DNA of 27,205 nucleotides from Ophryocystis elektroscirrha (GCA_030141585.1 JAQIFP010000080.1:1-27205), one strand, 5' to 3'; positions 12,153-22,640 are shown, numbered from the stretch's first letter. Notes: generated by a model from the letters alone, not told the origin. Program-made: numbers and translations.

Positions 12153-13203
12153 GTAATAATATTAATATATATAATATATATATAAATATGTAATTAATAT
12201 ATATATGTAATTTGCGTATAAATCTACAACTACCTCATTTTCTGTAGTACAAGGTTAAATTGCGGGAAAAGTTTAAAGAACTATGGTCAAGACAACCTTA
12301 CAAGAAATTAAATATACAATCGACAAGTTCAGAATCCATGAACTCTGATTCCGGCTTTGATTCAGATTTACAAATGCCTAAGTTAGGTGCAAAGTCCCAA
12401 TTATTATTTGATCATATATGTATAAGTGAACCCGTCAAAGAATTTGTGCCTACACCACAATGGGGAATCGACAAAACTGAAGATATAGAGCTAGAATTTC
12501 TACAAGATATAGCTGACCGTATATATGCCATTAATCCTTCTCTTACAATAGAAGAAATAAATGAGCTATTATGTAATAAAATTTTTCCTTACCTTATATA
12601 TGTATCTACGGATGTTAGTTTTCCGGTATTAAACCCTAAATCTAATACTATCGATTATTATCCTTTGGATGACTATATCAAATTTCTTGCTTTTTCTATA
12701 AAAAAAAAAAAAAAAAAACATTGCATAAATTGCTGTTTTTGTTCCTCAACTCCCACCATCGATAATAATTCCGAAATTATTATCACCAATACCAATAATA
12801 ATGAAAATTTGATCCGTAATTATAATTCATTTAGTAAATATCATACGCAATCAGAAAATCATACTTTAGTTTCGATTGAAAATGAATCAAAGGAACAAAC
12901 TAATTTAAGTAAATTTTTTTATATTATAATTTTTAACATAAAGCTTATCAAAAATCCGTATCACTCGACGACTGTAAACTTGAGGATGCCGATTGCTCAA
13001 ACATTCCAAATGAAGACCCCGTCTCGAATCCCACGTACAGATTAGTAAAAAAAGAGCCATTAAAATCTAAATTTCTCCCGACTGCAGTAATTGAAGAAAA
13101 AAAAAAAGTAACGCATAATAATAATTTAAAGTGTTTATTTTCAAGTTGCTGTTACTCAAAATATGATTCCAATGAAATTAATTTTCAATTTGATAACCTG
13201 TAG
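11461..13203 (+). CDS. unknown protein with two cysteine clusters, four exons
   Basis: Exons 11461-11572, 11607-11656, 12248-12908 and 12944-13203 (introns 34, 591 and 35 nt) give 360 residues. The N-terminal third is acidic, then basic and Ser-rich (KKRSNSYPRRSTFA, a plausible kinase site). The middle part (IELEFLQDIADRIYAINPSL) looks helical and folded. A polylysine run coded by a long A tract (12701-12718) leads into HCINCCFCSS, and the C-terminus carries a similar LKCLFSSCCYS. A basic stretch next to clustered Cys is often a membrane-association or palmitoylation feature, which is inference here. The 591-nt intron holds TA microsatellites; its acceptor could be after 12247 or 12253, both in frame. 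No family recognised. Confidence 0.7.
11657..12247 (+). other. long intron with TA microsatellites
   Basis: This 591-nt intron of the Cys-cluster gene starts GTAAGT. It contains TA runs at about 11839-11863 and 12119-12149 and no coding exon that I can support. Confidence 0.55.
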
Positions 13204-13316
13204 TGAATTATTTAGTGTATGACCTTTCGTAAATATTTTTTTATTAAACTTTCACAAAAAACCTTAAAATAAATAAAATACTAAAAAAAAAAGCTTTTTT
13301 TATTATAAAATACTAT

Positions 13317-16150
13317 TTATTTGATGCGAGCCGACATATGTTGCGCTCTAGTTTTAATAAGCTTAGTAGCTTTGGAAGCTGTCGAGGTAGGCAATAATAG
13401 TTTAGTGGAAACATTTTGCTTGGTAAGAGAGCTGAAACGTGTGGTTTCTTTTTTTTGAATAGTAGAAAAAGTTGTTTTATTGTACTCCATTGTTTGATTC
13501 CTTGTTCTTCGAGGACTACTAACGGAGACAGTCCGTTCGGTGATTCTATTTGTTACACTTCTAGATTTCGCCTTAGTCTCATTTGAATCCATACAACCAT
13601 ATGTTCGACTATTATGTACCGGAAGCCTACATGTATAAGGAGCCCTGGAGAAATTGCTACCCTGACTTGAATCACTGGAAGCCATTGTTTTTCTGGAGCT
13701 CGCTCGAAAAGATGGCTTCTGATATTTATCCATTATACTTTCAATTACTTTTCCTATGTATTCATTATCACCCTGTTTTTCAGCAAGTGATGGATTCAAA
13801 GAGAATCTACGGTTAGAAAAAACCGTTACAGTCTCTTTCGATTCAGTTGGTTTTGAAGACGTTCGACGGCTATTCGAGACAGCGTTAGATATTGTCAGAT
13901 CTTTTGAAGCTTTTACCGAACTAACTCTTGAAGAAGATTTCTTACTGACAGATTCCGCCATTATTTTATTCTTTGACAGTTGCTCGAGTTTCATTTTAGA
14001 GTTCAAAGGTTTTGAAGCACCTTGTACTGTAATTTTACTGGAAGACTTTGGAGCTATTTTCGAGTTAATTGTAGAGTTCTTAAGATTTATTGAAGAACTT
14101 CTTAACGCACTCGTTCTTTGCGCAAATTTTATGGGTTTTTCCATCAATTTAGACGGGTTTTTTTGATTCGTGGGATTAGTTTCATAAACGTACATAATTT
14201 CATCAGAATTCACAGAGTTGTCTCTATTCGATTGATGGGGAGTGGGAGAGAATATGAGCCGTGTGGGCTCTGATAAACTTGGATGAAGTGATTTTCTTGG
14301 CGTGCCTTTGAAAGTGCAAGCTGTCGTTTCTGGTGTGTTATCTATATTCGTAGATTTATCTGTAAATTTGTCCCAAGAACTACTTAGTGTATTTCTTTGT
14401 TCGTATCTCATATTTCCGTTAGTCTCTATAATTAAAAGAAAAAACCCATCACAAACAAATACAAATATATATACATATTTATACATATATCTACACATAT
14501 AAACATTTATATATGTGTATATATTTACATGTACATATATACATAGACATGTATATATACATACATATAATAAATATATACACAATTATTTATTATAAAT
14601 ATAGAGATATACATATACATATACACATGCACATATATATATATATATATTATAGTACATAGTATACACATATATATAATACATAAATATTTTTAATATA
14701 CACTATACATATATATAAACATATATATATTTTCACACGTTTATATACATATATACATATACACAGGCACATATATACATAAACATTTATATATATATAT
14801 ATGCGTATATGTGTACAATATATACATGTACATATATACATACACATGTATACATGGACATATATATATACATATATATATTTTCACATATTTATATACA
14901 CATACTTAGGCACATATATACATAAAAATATTTATAGATATATGTGTATATGAATACATATGTATACACATATATGTGTACACACATATATATACATATG
15001 TTTATGGTTATAAAAACTATATTTTTATGTACCTCTATATATGGGTTTTCTTTCTTTTAAATCAGAAATGTTGTTTAGATAAGCATCTATAACTGTTTTA
15101 CTGTTAACGATTGGGGTTTCTTGAGGAATATTAATTTTGTTGAATTCTGTTTCTGTTTTATTAGTGTAATAATTCATTACATTGGGATTTACAAGAGTAG
15201 GCTTTATTTTGTCATTTGCTTTACTATTGTCTTCCATTAAACAGTCTTCAACTATGAAAGAATCTGATGAATTCTTGGGATTAAGTTGAAGGTTATTTGA
15301 CTTTGGGAGACTTTGTTCGAGTGAAGTATCAATTTTACAGTGAGAATTATTTATGTGCGAGGATTTTACATTATGAGGCAAAAAAGAGGAGTCCACGGAT
15401 TTTTTGCAGGTTTTTTTCAGCGTTATAAAATGCCGGGGTTTTGTGTAAAGCAACGACGATTTATTTGCTAAGTCATTTAAGCAACTGTCTGTAGGTGTCT
15501 TAGACAAAGACGTGGAGTTTAAAAAATTATTGGAAAAACGGTTTAATGTGTTTTTAGAGGAGTCTTCTATCAATTTTTTGGAATTATTATTGTTACTTAA
15601 AGAATTCTCTTTTTCAGATATGCTCGGCATATTTGAGCGTAACTTCAATGGACGCTTATACAGTTGGAATGGTTGTACAAAATCTTTTTGAGTCTGTGTC
15701 CCAATACCCATCAAGTATTTTAGTTGATGCTCTTGAAGCAAATTAAGGAGAGCCGGTTCAGATACATCTTTTATAGAGGAAACGTCAAATTGTGGCTTAA
15801 ATTCAACTGGATTCATTCTATGTGGTGAAATACTTTCACGTATCTCCGGTCTTTTTAGAAATAGAAATGGATCTTCAAATGAGCAAGAAGTTGTTGAATC
15901 ATTACTACTTAAACTTTCTCGTTGCCCTTTGTTGGCTACCTGTTCATTTATCAATAATTATCACAAATTATTTGAAATTATGTTTTATTTTTACATTTGC
16001 ACTAAAAAAAAACCCCCCCTTTAAACTATTTCAACCATTAAAATTACACTACATAACGTATATTAATTTAAAGAATATATTTATTATATATAATTAACCC
16101 ATATATCTTATAATAATAATATTATATTATTATTATAATTATTATAATTA

Positions 16151-16203
<53 letters not shown>

Positions 16204-16454
16204 GTATTTAAAAATATATAATTTATTATTTATAAGTAATATTTATATACTGTGATAAATAAAGTATTAAATTTTTAATTTATGAAAGTATATGGGGATA
16301 GCTGTAATTACCTGCTGCCACATATTTTTAGCCACACGAGCTGTGGTATCCTCTAATTCAATTTCAAAAAGCTTAAAATTTTTTTTTATAAATTAAATAT
16401 TCTTACATTTGTATTATTTATGAAAAAAGATTGTGGGTTTTCTATAGAATCCAT
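13317..16454 (-). CDS. large basic Ser/Thr-rich unknown protein, four exons
   Basis: Exons 16454-16407, 16371-16312, 15939-15033 and 14425-13317 join with consistent phase to 707 residues; introns are 35, 372 and 607 nt. The N-terminus (MDSIENPQSFFINNTN, then ELEDTTARVAKNMWQQ) and a segment near residue 95 (LLNLLQEHQLKYLMGIGTQT) could be short helices. The rest is low-complexity: Asn/Ser-rich in the first half and Arg/Ser/Lys-rich in the second, with motifs such as SNSRRTSSKPTESK and SSPRRTRNQ. No enzyme motif, signal peptide or membrane segment is seen. A disordered, phosphorylated, microtubule- or nucleic-acid-binding protein would fit the composition, but that is speculative. It converges on the Cys-cluster gene, with 113 nt between stops. 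Confidence 0.75.
14426..15032 (-). repeat. TATACA-type imperfect minisatellite filling an intron
   Basis: Almost the whole 607-nt intron, especially 14455-15005, is made of alternating purine-pyrimidine words (TATACATA, CACATATA, TATGTGTA). Reading frames in it produce only Tyr/Ile/Cys/Val strings and are not genes. Confidence 0.9.
16142..16210. repeat. TA/TGTA microsatellite
   Basis: TA dinucleotides with a short TGTA run lie inside the 372-nt intron (15940-16311) of the basic Ser-rich gene. Confidence 0.85.
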
Positions 16455-16863
16455 AATTATAAAAAAAAACCTAATGCAATGAAAGGTATTTAAATTGTAT
16501 CACTACTTGTTTTAAAGCTTATTAACCTTTTGATTCATGTTGGATATATTTCAAAATACATATTTGTTTGTAAGAAAAAAATAAAATTTTGTATGCCACT
16601 GTTGCTTTCAGACAAAAAAAAAAAAAAAAAAAAAACTATTTCTATTTATTGGTACAGTGCTATTTAAATTCAATAAAATTATGAACTAATTATAATCGAT
16701 ACTACAGATAAAGGTTAAGTGATAGTCCTCAGTTTTATTCATAAAAAGCAAAAGAAGCAGTATAAAAAATGATACATAATACTACTATTTCCAAAGATAT
16801 TTATATATACTGATATATCTGTTCAAGTACACCTTAAAATACATAATGAAAGGTATCATATAT
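16455..16863. other. intergenic stretch
   Basis: 409 nt of AT-rich DNA including an A22-type homopolymer at about 16615-16635. It should contain the promoter of the basic Ser-rich gene's upstream side and the 3' UTR of the small gene to the right. I see nothing else in it. Confidence 0.45.
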
Positions 16864-17297
16864 TTAAACAGCTATTTTTTTTTGTTCACATATTGGGTTT
16901 GATCTGCCGGGTGTCAAAATTATATTATTTTTAGAATTAAACATAGCAGCTATCTCAGCTTGCATTGGAGCAAATACTTCTTGATCAAATAAAAAATGAT
17001 CATCTAAGCCTGATTTATGTATTTTTTGAAGTAAAAATTTATGAGCATCTTCCATATCAGCTAAAAAATACAAATACATTTTTTTTTTTTCTCTTTACAT
17101 TTAAGACAGCCAATATCGACATTTTGTCCTAAGAATTCTACTACACGGTAAAGTTTTAGCCAAAATCGAATGGCTTTGAATATATCGCTTATTGGGTATT
17201 TGCAGCAAGGATACGTTATATTTAATTCGTTTTCCAGTTTCTTCCATCTTCTTTTATATGCCATATAGTCTAAAAATAAAAATCTCCATTGCACCAT
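16864..17297 (-). CDS. small unknown protein, two exons
   Basis: Exons 17297-17099 and 17060-16864 are split by a 38-nt intron containing an A12 tract and give 131 residues. The first exon has aromatic and basic residues (MVQWRFLFLDYMAYKRRWKK) and ends QNVDIGCLK; the second reads SDMEDAHKFLLQKIHKSGL and then a compact, mixed-polarity sequence ending CEQKKIAV. The composition is that of a folded soluble domain rather than low-complexity sequence, which supports a real gene. A TTTTTAG acceptor lies inside codons 7-9, so the true gene may have upstream exons and the start is uncertain; it might even continue the gene at 17804. No family recognised. Confidence 0.6.
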
Positions 17298-17803
17298 GGT
17301 ATTATTGTAATTTCTACATTATAATTTATATCTTTTGTATATAATACATCAGGGAAATTTATAATTAATTATTATATTTAATAATAAAAATTTCATGTAT
17401 TATATTTCATACAATTTTATAAAAAAATTTATTTAAAATAGTATCAAGAATGTTATTTATTATAATAATTGTAATATTTTTTTTCTATTAATTTAATAAA
17501 TCGTATTAATATTTATTTATAATAGCACACATACATAAATATGCTTTTTAAATGTGCAAAATTGTTTTAATAATTATTTTGCTTATTTTATTGTGTATAT
17601 AAAAAAGAATTATAAATTAAAATTGAACTATTAAGAATAGGGTATTATATTTTAAATTACTAACAATTATAAATAATAAATTTTTTTTTAAATAATTAAA
17701 TTACAACACACAAAATTGATTATAATTATTATATGAAAAAAATAATAATTATAAAAAAAACAATACTAAATATTAAAGCTTTGAATACGAACTAAATTAT
17801 AGA
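17298..17803. other. AT-rich intergenic stretch
   Basis: About 500 nt of very low GC content without repeats of a clear unit, reading frames or RNA-like structure that I can see. It lies between two genes on the same strand. Confidence 0.5.
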
Positions 17804-18329
17804 CTAAATATTAATATCTAATTGAAGTGGATAAATATTAGTTATATGTAACTGTATAAAAGTATTACTGGTGCTATCCGTGAATGTTAGATTTGGTGGG
17901 TATAATTCATAGTCATTTTCCAAGAAGTGCTTGAAAACAATACCCAAGCAATTTCGGGACAGTGCGAAAATTGGAAGTTTAGGACATTGTGGGGCCATTT
18001 CATCCAAAGGTATATTTTGTACAGCAGATATATCCTGCAGCAAATTTTGATAAATACAATTTACCTTTAGTAATAAATTGTTTAAACATGCTTCCATTAA
18101 TAACTGCAGGGTTCTTTTAAGAACTCTAATTATAGTATGAAATCCAGCTAGATCATAATCTACCTTTACAGTGCTTGTATTTTCAAAATTACTTACTGGT
18201 TGAAGCCATAAATCAGTGTCATGTAAGGACATTCGGACTAAAGAGGCGATACGGCTTAATAGCAATATAGAATACTGGTTTGGCTCATTAGAGGGATTTC
18301 TAAGCCAGCAAAGCTTAGAAGGGTTTGGT
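17804..18329 (-). CDS. unknown protein, 3' part; 5' exon not found
   Basis: An open frame of 175 codons runs from an acceptor (AATTATGTAG before 18329) to TAA at 17804; the first in-frame ATG is at 18232-18230. The sequence looks like a folded helical protein: GFHTIIRVLKRTLQLLMEAC, then QNLLQDISAVQNI, with a beta-rich C-terminus. The frame is closed immediately upstream of the acceptor, so a 5' exon in phase 2 is required, or translation starts at the internal ATG and gives ~143 residues. The expected position of the missing exon is the tandem array to the right. Family not recognised; the helices would suit a tethering- or adaptor-complex subunit, but this is only an impression. Confidence 0.55.
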
Positions 18330-18384
18330 CTACATAATTATCGCTTAAATTAATAAATAAAATTTTGCTAATATATGTACCAAG

Positions 18385-18622
18385 TAAGGTATGTATATAT
18401 ATATATATATATACATATGTATATATATGTGCCTATATATGTGTATATATATGTGTATATATATGTGTATATATATGTGTATATATATGTGTATATATAT
18501 GTGTATATATATGTGTATATATATGTGTATATATATGTGTATATATATGTGTATATATATGTGTATATATATTTGTATATATATGTGTATAGATGTGTGT
18601 ATATATATGTTTATATAAAGTT
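18385..18622. repeat. 12-nt tandem array (GTGTATATATAT)
   Basis: About 14 near-perfect copies of GTGTATATATAT, preceded by a TA run. Because the unit is a multiple of three, all plus-strand frames stay open and read Tyr-Ile-Cys-Val-type repeats, which is why long open frames appear here. The array lies between the 5' sides of two head-to-head genes, neither of which shows its first exon. Confidence 0.92.
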
Positions 18623-18687
18623 TACGTATTTAAACCATTTCATGTGTGTTTGTCATATAAATAATAAGTTATATATATTAATTTTAG

Positions 18688-21390
18688 CGGGTTTATCCGT
18701 CGGAGACCCTGTATACAGATCTGGAAAACCTTTGTGCTTATCATTGGGTCCAGGATTATTGGACAATATTTTTGATGGTATCCAAAGACCATTATTGACA
18801 ATAGCGGAATTAACTCAGAACGTATTTATTCCACGTGGCATAGACACAGTAGCATTAGGTCGGTTATATTTTGTAAAAATTGTATCAGTTTTCAGATCAA
18901 AAAAAACTCTGGGAATTTAACCCCACACCCAGTCTAAAAATTGGGTCATTAGTACAGTCAGGAGACATAATTGGAATTGTTTACGAAAATAATCTTTTCA
19001 AAAACCACAGGATTATGGTTCCTCCCAAATTAGCCGGTCGAGTAACCTTTATTGCTTCTCCGGGCTCTTATACAGTTACAGACACCATTATGACAGTTGA
19101 GCTTCATGATAAAGTAAGTTTCTTCCTTAGTAGTTTTTTATGCAGGTTTTTGATATATTTCTTTCTCATGATTGGCCAGTTCGAGAGCCAAGACCTGTTA
19201 AAGAAAAGCTTCAAGGAAACACTCCATTACTGACCGGACAACGTGTTTTGGATGCTTTGTTTCCGTCGGTGCAGGGAGGCACATGTGCTGTACCAGGAGC
19301 TTTTGGAGTTGGTAAAACTTGCATTTCTCAGGTATTTAAATGTGTACAATTATAAGATTATGTTTACACATATATTAACTAATTGATAAATAATTTTACT
19401 TTGTTTTTCATATTTTGCCAGTAACACTAAAATTACTATAAATAATAGACACTGGAATTAGATGAAATACAATATCTATTATAATTATGTAGTATAACTA
19501 TAAATATCAATATTAAGCAAGTTTTTTTTTTCTTGCTAAATTTAATATAACTCGAATAGGCGTTATCAAAATATTCAAATTCTGATATTATTATATATGT
19601 TGGCTGTGGGGAACGTGGGAATGAAATGGCTGAAGTATTAACTGAATTTCCAGAGCTTAAAACATCAGTCGATGTAATCAATTTTATTTAGTCTATTCAT
19701 TGTTTGTAGGGAAAAGAAGTTCCTATTATGGAACGTACATGTCTAGTAGCCAATACATCTAACATGCCTGTTGCTGCTAGAGAAGCTTCTATTTATACTG
19801 GAATATCTTTATCAGAATACTTCAGAGACATGGGTAATATATTATTTTTTTATTTATATAATAAATATATATATATTTATATTTATAATATACTTTAATT
19901 TATTTTGTACACATTTCTTTATATGTATTAATTTAACAAAATATTCGAGTATCTTGTATAGATATGGTGTTATGTGTGTATATATATATACAACTACAAC
20001 TTGTTAACTTGCAGCAAAAGTATATAGTTAATCTCAAAAACTTGCTACATATATAATACAGGATGCCATGTTTCTATGATGGCTGACTCAACTTCTCGCT
20101 GGGCTGAAGCCCTAAGAGAAATTTCTGGACGCTTAGCGGAAATGCCTGCAGATAGCGGCTACCCTGCATATTTAAGTACCAGATTAGCAGCATTTTATGA
20201 AAGAGCTGGTCGTGTTAAATGTCTGGGTTCCCCTGAAAGAGAAGGTTCTGTTACAATTGTTGGAGCTGTTTCTCCTCCTGGAGGTGATTTCTCGGATCCA
20301 GTTACCAGTTCGACCATGTCTATCATTCAAGTGTTTTGGTAAACCTCCAAAAAAAAATGATAAATTTAGGGGTCTAGATAAAAGATTAGCACAAAGAAAA
20401 CATTTCCCCGCAGTTAATTGGACAACTTCTTTCACTAAATACTCAAATTGCTTAGATACTTATTTTTCAAAAATTGATCCGAAGTTTCCATCATTGCGCA
20501 AAAAAATCAACAATATATTACAGAAAGAAAATGACTTGAACGAAATCGTTCAATTAGTTGGAAAAGACTCTTTATCAGAAGATCAAAAGCTGATTTTAGA
20601 AGTGTCAAAAGTCATTCGTGAAGATTTTTTACAACAAAATTCTTTTACAGATTATGATTATACGTGTCCTTTATGGAAGGTACATAATTTTATTGCATCT
20701 ATAAATACTAATGTCTATTATATTTGTATACCATATCTTAGTTAATAGTCTTTTAAATCAATATAGCTTAACATTGACTGCCCCTATACACATACTATAT
20801 AATTTTTAACTAGTACGTAAATTCATGCTCTTATTTAGTATTCATAAAAATAGTTCATACATTTAATAGTTTTAGCAATAAATTATGTCTATACTAAACA
20901 TAAATTAGTATATTTATTGAATTGTTAGTTTTATAATTATAAAAATTTATTAGAAATTTTTTCAAAGATATTATATTAAAATACTTGGTAATCTATGGAT
21001 ATTTTATAGATAATAAAATATATGATTTTAATTTATTATATACGAGTTTATAAATAAATTAATTAATTAATTAATTAATTAATATTACTATTCATAATAT
21101 ACTTGCAGACTATTGGTATGATGAATGTCATTTGCCATTTTTACGATCAATGCCTGAAAGCTATTCAAGGTATTTTTTGTATTTGAATAATAAATTAATG
21201 ACTAGAATCTTCAAATGATGAAGTCAAGATAGGATGGGGAACTATTTACAATATGATGAAAGATACCTTAAGCAAGATAGTTCTTATGAAGTTTGAAGAT
21301 CCTAAGCAAGATTCTGAAGTTGTTTTGGAGAAGTTTAAAGCTATCGAAGATGAGATAGACGCTCAACTAAGAAGCTTGACTGAACATTAG
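18688..21390 (+). CDS. V-type proton ATPase catalytic subunit A (N-terminal exon not in view)
   Basis: Nine exons (18688-18858, 18896-19113, 19146-19331, 19560-19673, 19710-19833, 20062-20338, 20370-20679, 21109-21169, 21206-21390) encode about 548 residues of the subunit that hydrolyses ATP in the V1 sector and drives vacuolar proton pumping. Landmarks: [11 protein letters not shown] at the start, P-loop GAFGVGKT (19296-19319), [53 protein letters not shown] and [17 protein letters not shown]. Relative to the usual ~615 residues, about 70 N-terminal residues are absent; exon 18688 begins in phase 1 after an acceptor, so an upstream exon must exist. Introns are 37, 32, 228, 36, 228, 31, 429 and 36 nt. 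The P-loop has Val where most eukaryotic subunits have Cys. Confidence 0.95.
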
Positions 21391-21447
21391 TTTTTATATA
21401 TATATTTTTTAGGGCAAAAAATATATTAATTTTTATTTATTGAAACA

Positions 21448-22539
21448 TTAATCGTAAACAGATATAGAGACTTCTTTGTTATTTCTTTCTTCAAAATGAC
21501 CGATGCAGACTACTTTGATATTATTATTATGCGATAACGCTATTCGTTCAAATTGCTGTTTAAACTTGGGATCAACAGCGCATAATAAACCACCTGAAAT
21601 TTGCGGATCACAGAGCAAGTTAATTTCTGTTTCCAAAAATTTTTTTACATGCGTTTTATGCTGCATTCCGTATTCAATATTGCCTCCTCTTCTTTGAATA
21701 TGTGACGATAAAAGGCTGTATATAGTGTCACAGATTTCAGTCTGGCAATCTGAAGTTATATAGTTGTGTATATCTGGTAATAGTGGTATAGATTTCAAAG
21801 ATACTCTTGCTTGTACTGTTTCGTGACACATTTCTAATAAATGCCAAAGTAAACCAGATTCTCCTACGATATTTGTAGCACTAACTAAACTTGCTACTTC
21901 GATACCTAAACTATTTACGGTACTCATATTTTTTACAGCCATTTGGAAATTACAAGAATTCTCATTCAAAAGTCCTTTTTTAACTGCAGCAATGTGCACC
22001 CCAGTACCCAATGGTTTTGTTAAATATATAATAGCCTGCGTTTTTGGAGTGTTAGGATGTACTATTTTAGGAATATTCAATAATCCAGTAACACTCAAAC
22101 CAAATATGAGATCTTTGATTGTTTTTAAAGTTTTGCCTACTCTTATAACTATATTAATGGATTCGCATATTTCTGAAGCACCTAATAAAATCTGTTTGAT
22201 GGAATCCCGGTTTATGTATTCTGCGGGCCAGCATAAAATTGTCTTCGCCATAATAGGTTTCCCACCCATAGCATATATTTCATTGAATGCATTCGCTGCA
22301 GCTATTTGTCCAAAATTATAAGGATTATCTACGATAGGTGTTAGAAAATGACATGTCGATAAAATGCCTTTGTTTCCATCTGTTTCGTAAACTCTTTCAA
22401 CTAATTTATGACCAAATAAATAATTAGTATTGTCAGTAGCTCGTCTTTTAAATTTTTCGCTCTCAATCTCTAATAAAATTTTTTGACTTATATCGCAAGC
22501 AAAACCTCCCAATGAACTAAGTTCCGTTAATTTTACCAT
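21448..22539 (-). CDS. selenophosphate synthetase (SelD/SPS) homologue lacking catalytic residues
   Basis: A single uninterrupted exon encodes 363 residues, a normal SelD length. Fold motifs are clear: TPIVDNPYNFGQIAAANAF (68-85), YAMGGKPIMA, LIFGLSVTG, TKPLGTGV and LLCDPQISGGLL. SelD makes selenophosphate from selenide and ATP for selenocysteine synthesis. The residues that do the chemistry are changed. In the N-terminal loop GFACDIS, Phe13 sits at the E. coli Cys17 position and Asp16 at Lys20. The metal-binding Asp of the DDAAVY stretch is missing, Asp91 is His64, GGHSI is VGKTL (134-138) and Asp227 is Asn223. The frame is intact, so this looks like a maintained pseudoenzyme rather than decaying DNA. 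Start ATG 22539-22537; the stop is 57 nt from the V-ATPase stop on the other strand. Confidence 0.9.
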   Translation of the reverse strand: MVKLTELSSLGGFACDISQKILLEIESEKFKRRATDNTNYLFGHKLVERVYETDGNKGILSTCHFLTPIVDNPYNFGQIAAANAFNEIYAMGGKPIMAKTILCWPAEYINRDSIKQILLGASEICESINIVIRVGKTLKTIKDLIFGLSVTGLLNIPKIVHPNTPKTQAIIYLTKPLGTGVHIAAVKKGLLNENSCNFQMAVKNMSTVNSLGIEVASLVSATNIVGESGLLWHLLEMCHETVQARVSLKSIPLLPDIHNYITSDCQTEICDTIYSLLSSHIQRRGGNIEYGMQHKTHVKKFLETEINLLCDPQISGGLLCAVDPKFKQQFERIALSHNNNIKVVCIGHFEERNNKEVSISVYD

Positions 22540-22634
22540 GAATTATTGATTTTCAGATGTGTTTAAATACACCAATTTTCATAAATAAAAAATAATCAAC
22601 TGTGTAAAAACTCAATTATATCAAGTGTTTTTGT

Positions 22635-22640
22635 CGGGAG
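22635..22640 (+). promoter_or_regulatory. CGGGAG motif upstream of the SelD homologue
   Basis: TTGTCGGGAGATA lies about 96 nt upstream of the minus-strand start at 22539. It is the third intergenic copy of this GC-rich word near a start codon. Function inferred only. Confidence 0.2.

Noticed and set aside
13583..14502. Plus-strand open frames over the basic Ser-rich gene
   Set aside because: They are antisense shadows of a longer minus-strand exon with consistent splicing.
14650..14847. Minus-strand frame rich in Tyr, Ile and Cys
   Set aside because: Produced by the TATACA minisatellite in an intron.
18365..18920. Long overlapping plus-strand open frames reading Tyr-Ile-Cys-Val repeats
   Set aside because: They exist only because the tandem unit is 12 nt long and lacks stops; the real coding part starts after the acceptor at 18687.
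18688..21390. F-type ATP synthase beta or V-ATPase subunit B as alternative identity
   Set aside because: The complete P-loop with GKT, the [22 protein letters not shown] block and the QVFWGLDK motif are specific to the catalytic A subunit.
21503..22321. Plus-strand frames over the SelD homologue
   Set aside because: Antisense shadows; the minus frame matches the SelD family over its whole length.
22488..22503. Possible selenocysteine codon in the SelD catalytic loop
   Set aside because: The aligned codon is TTT (Phe) and no in-frame TGA occurs in the gene.
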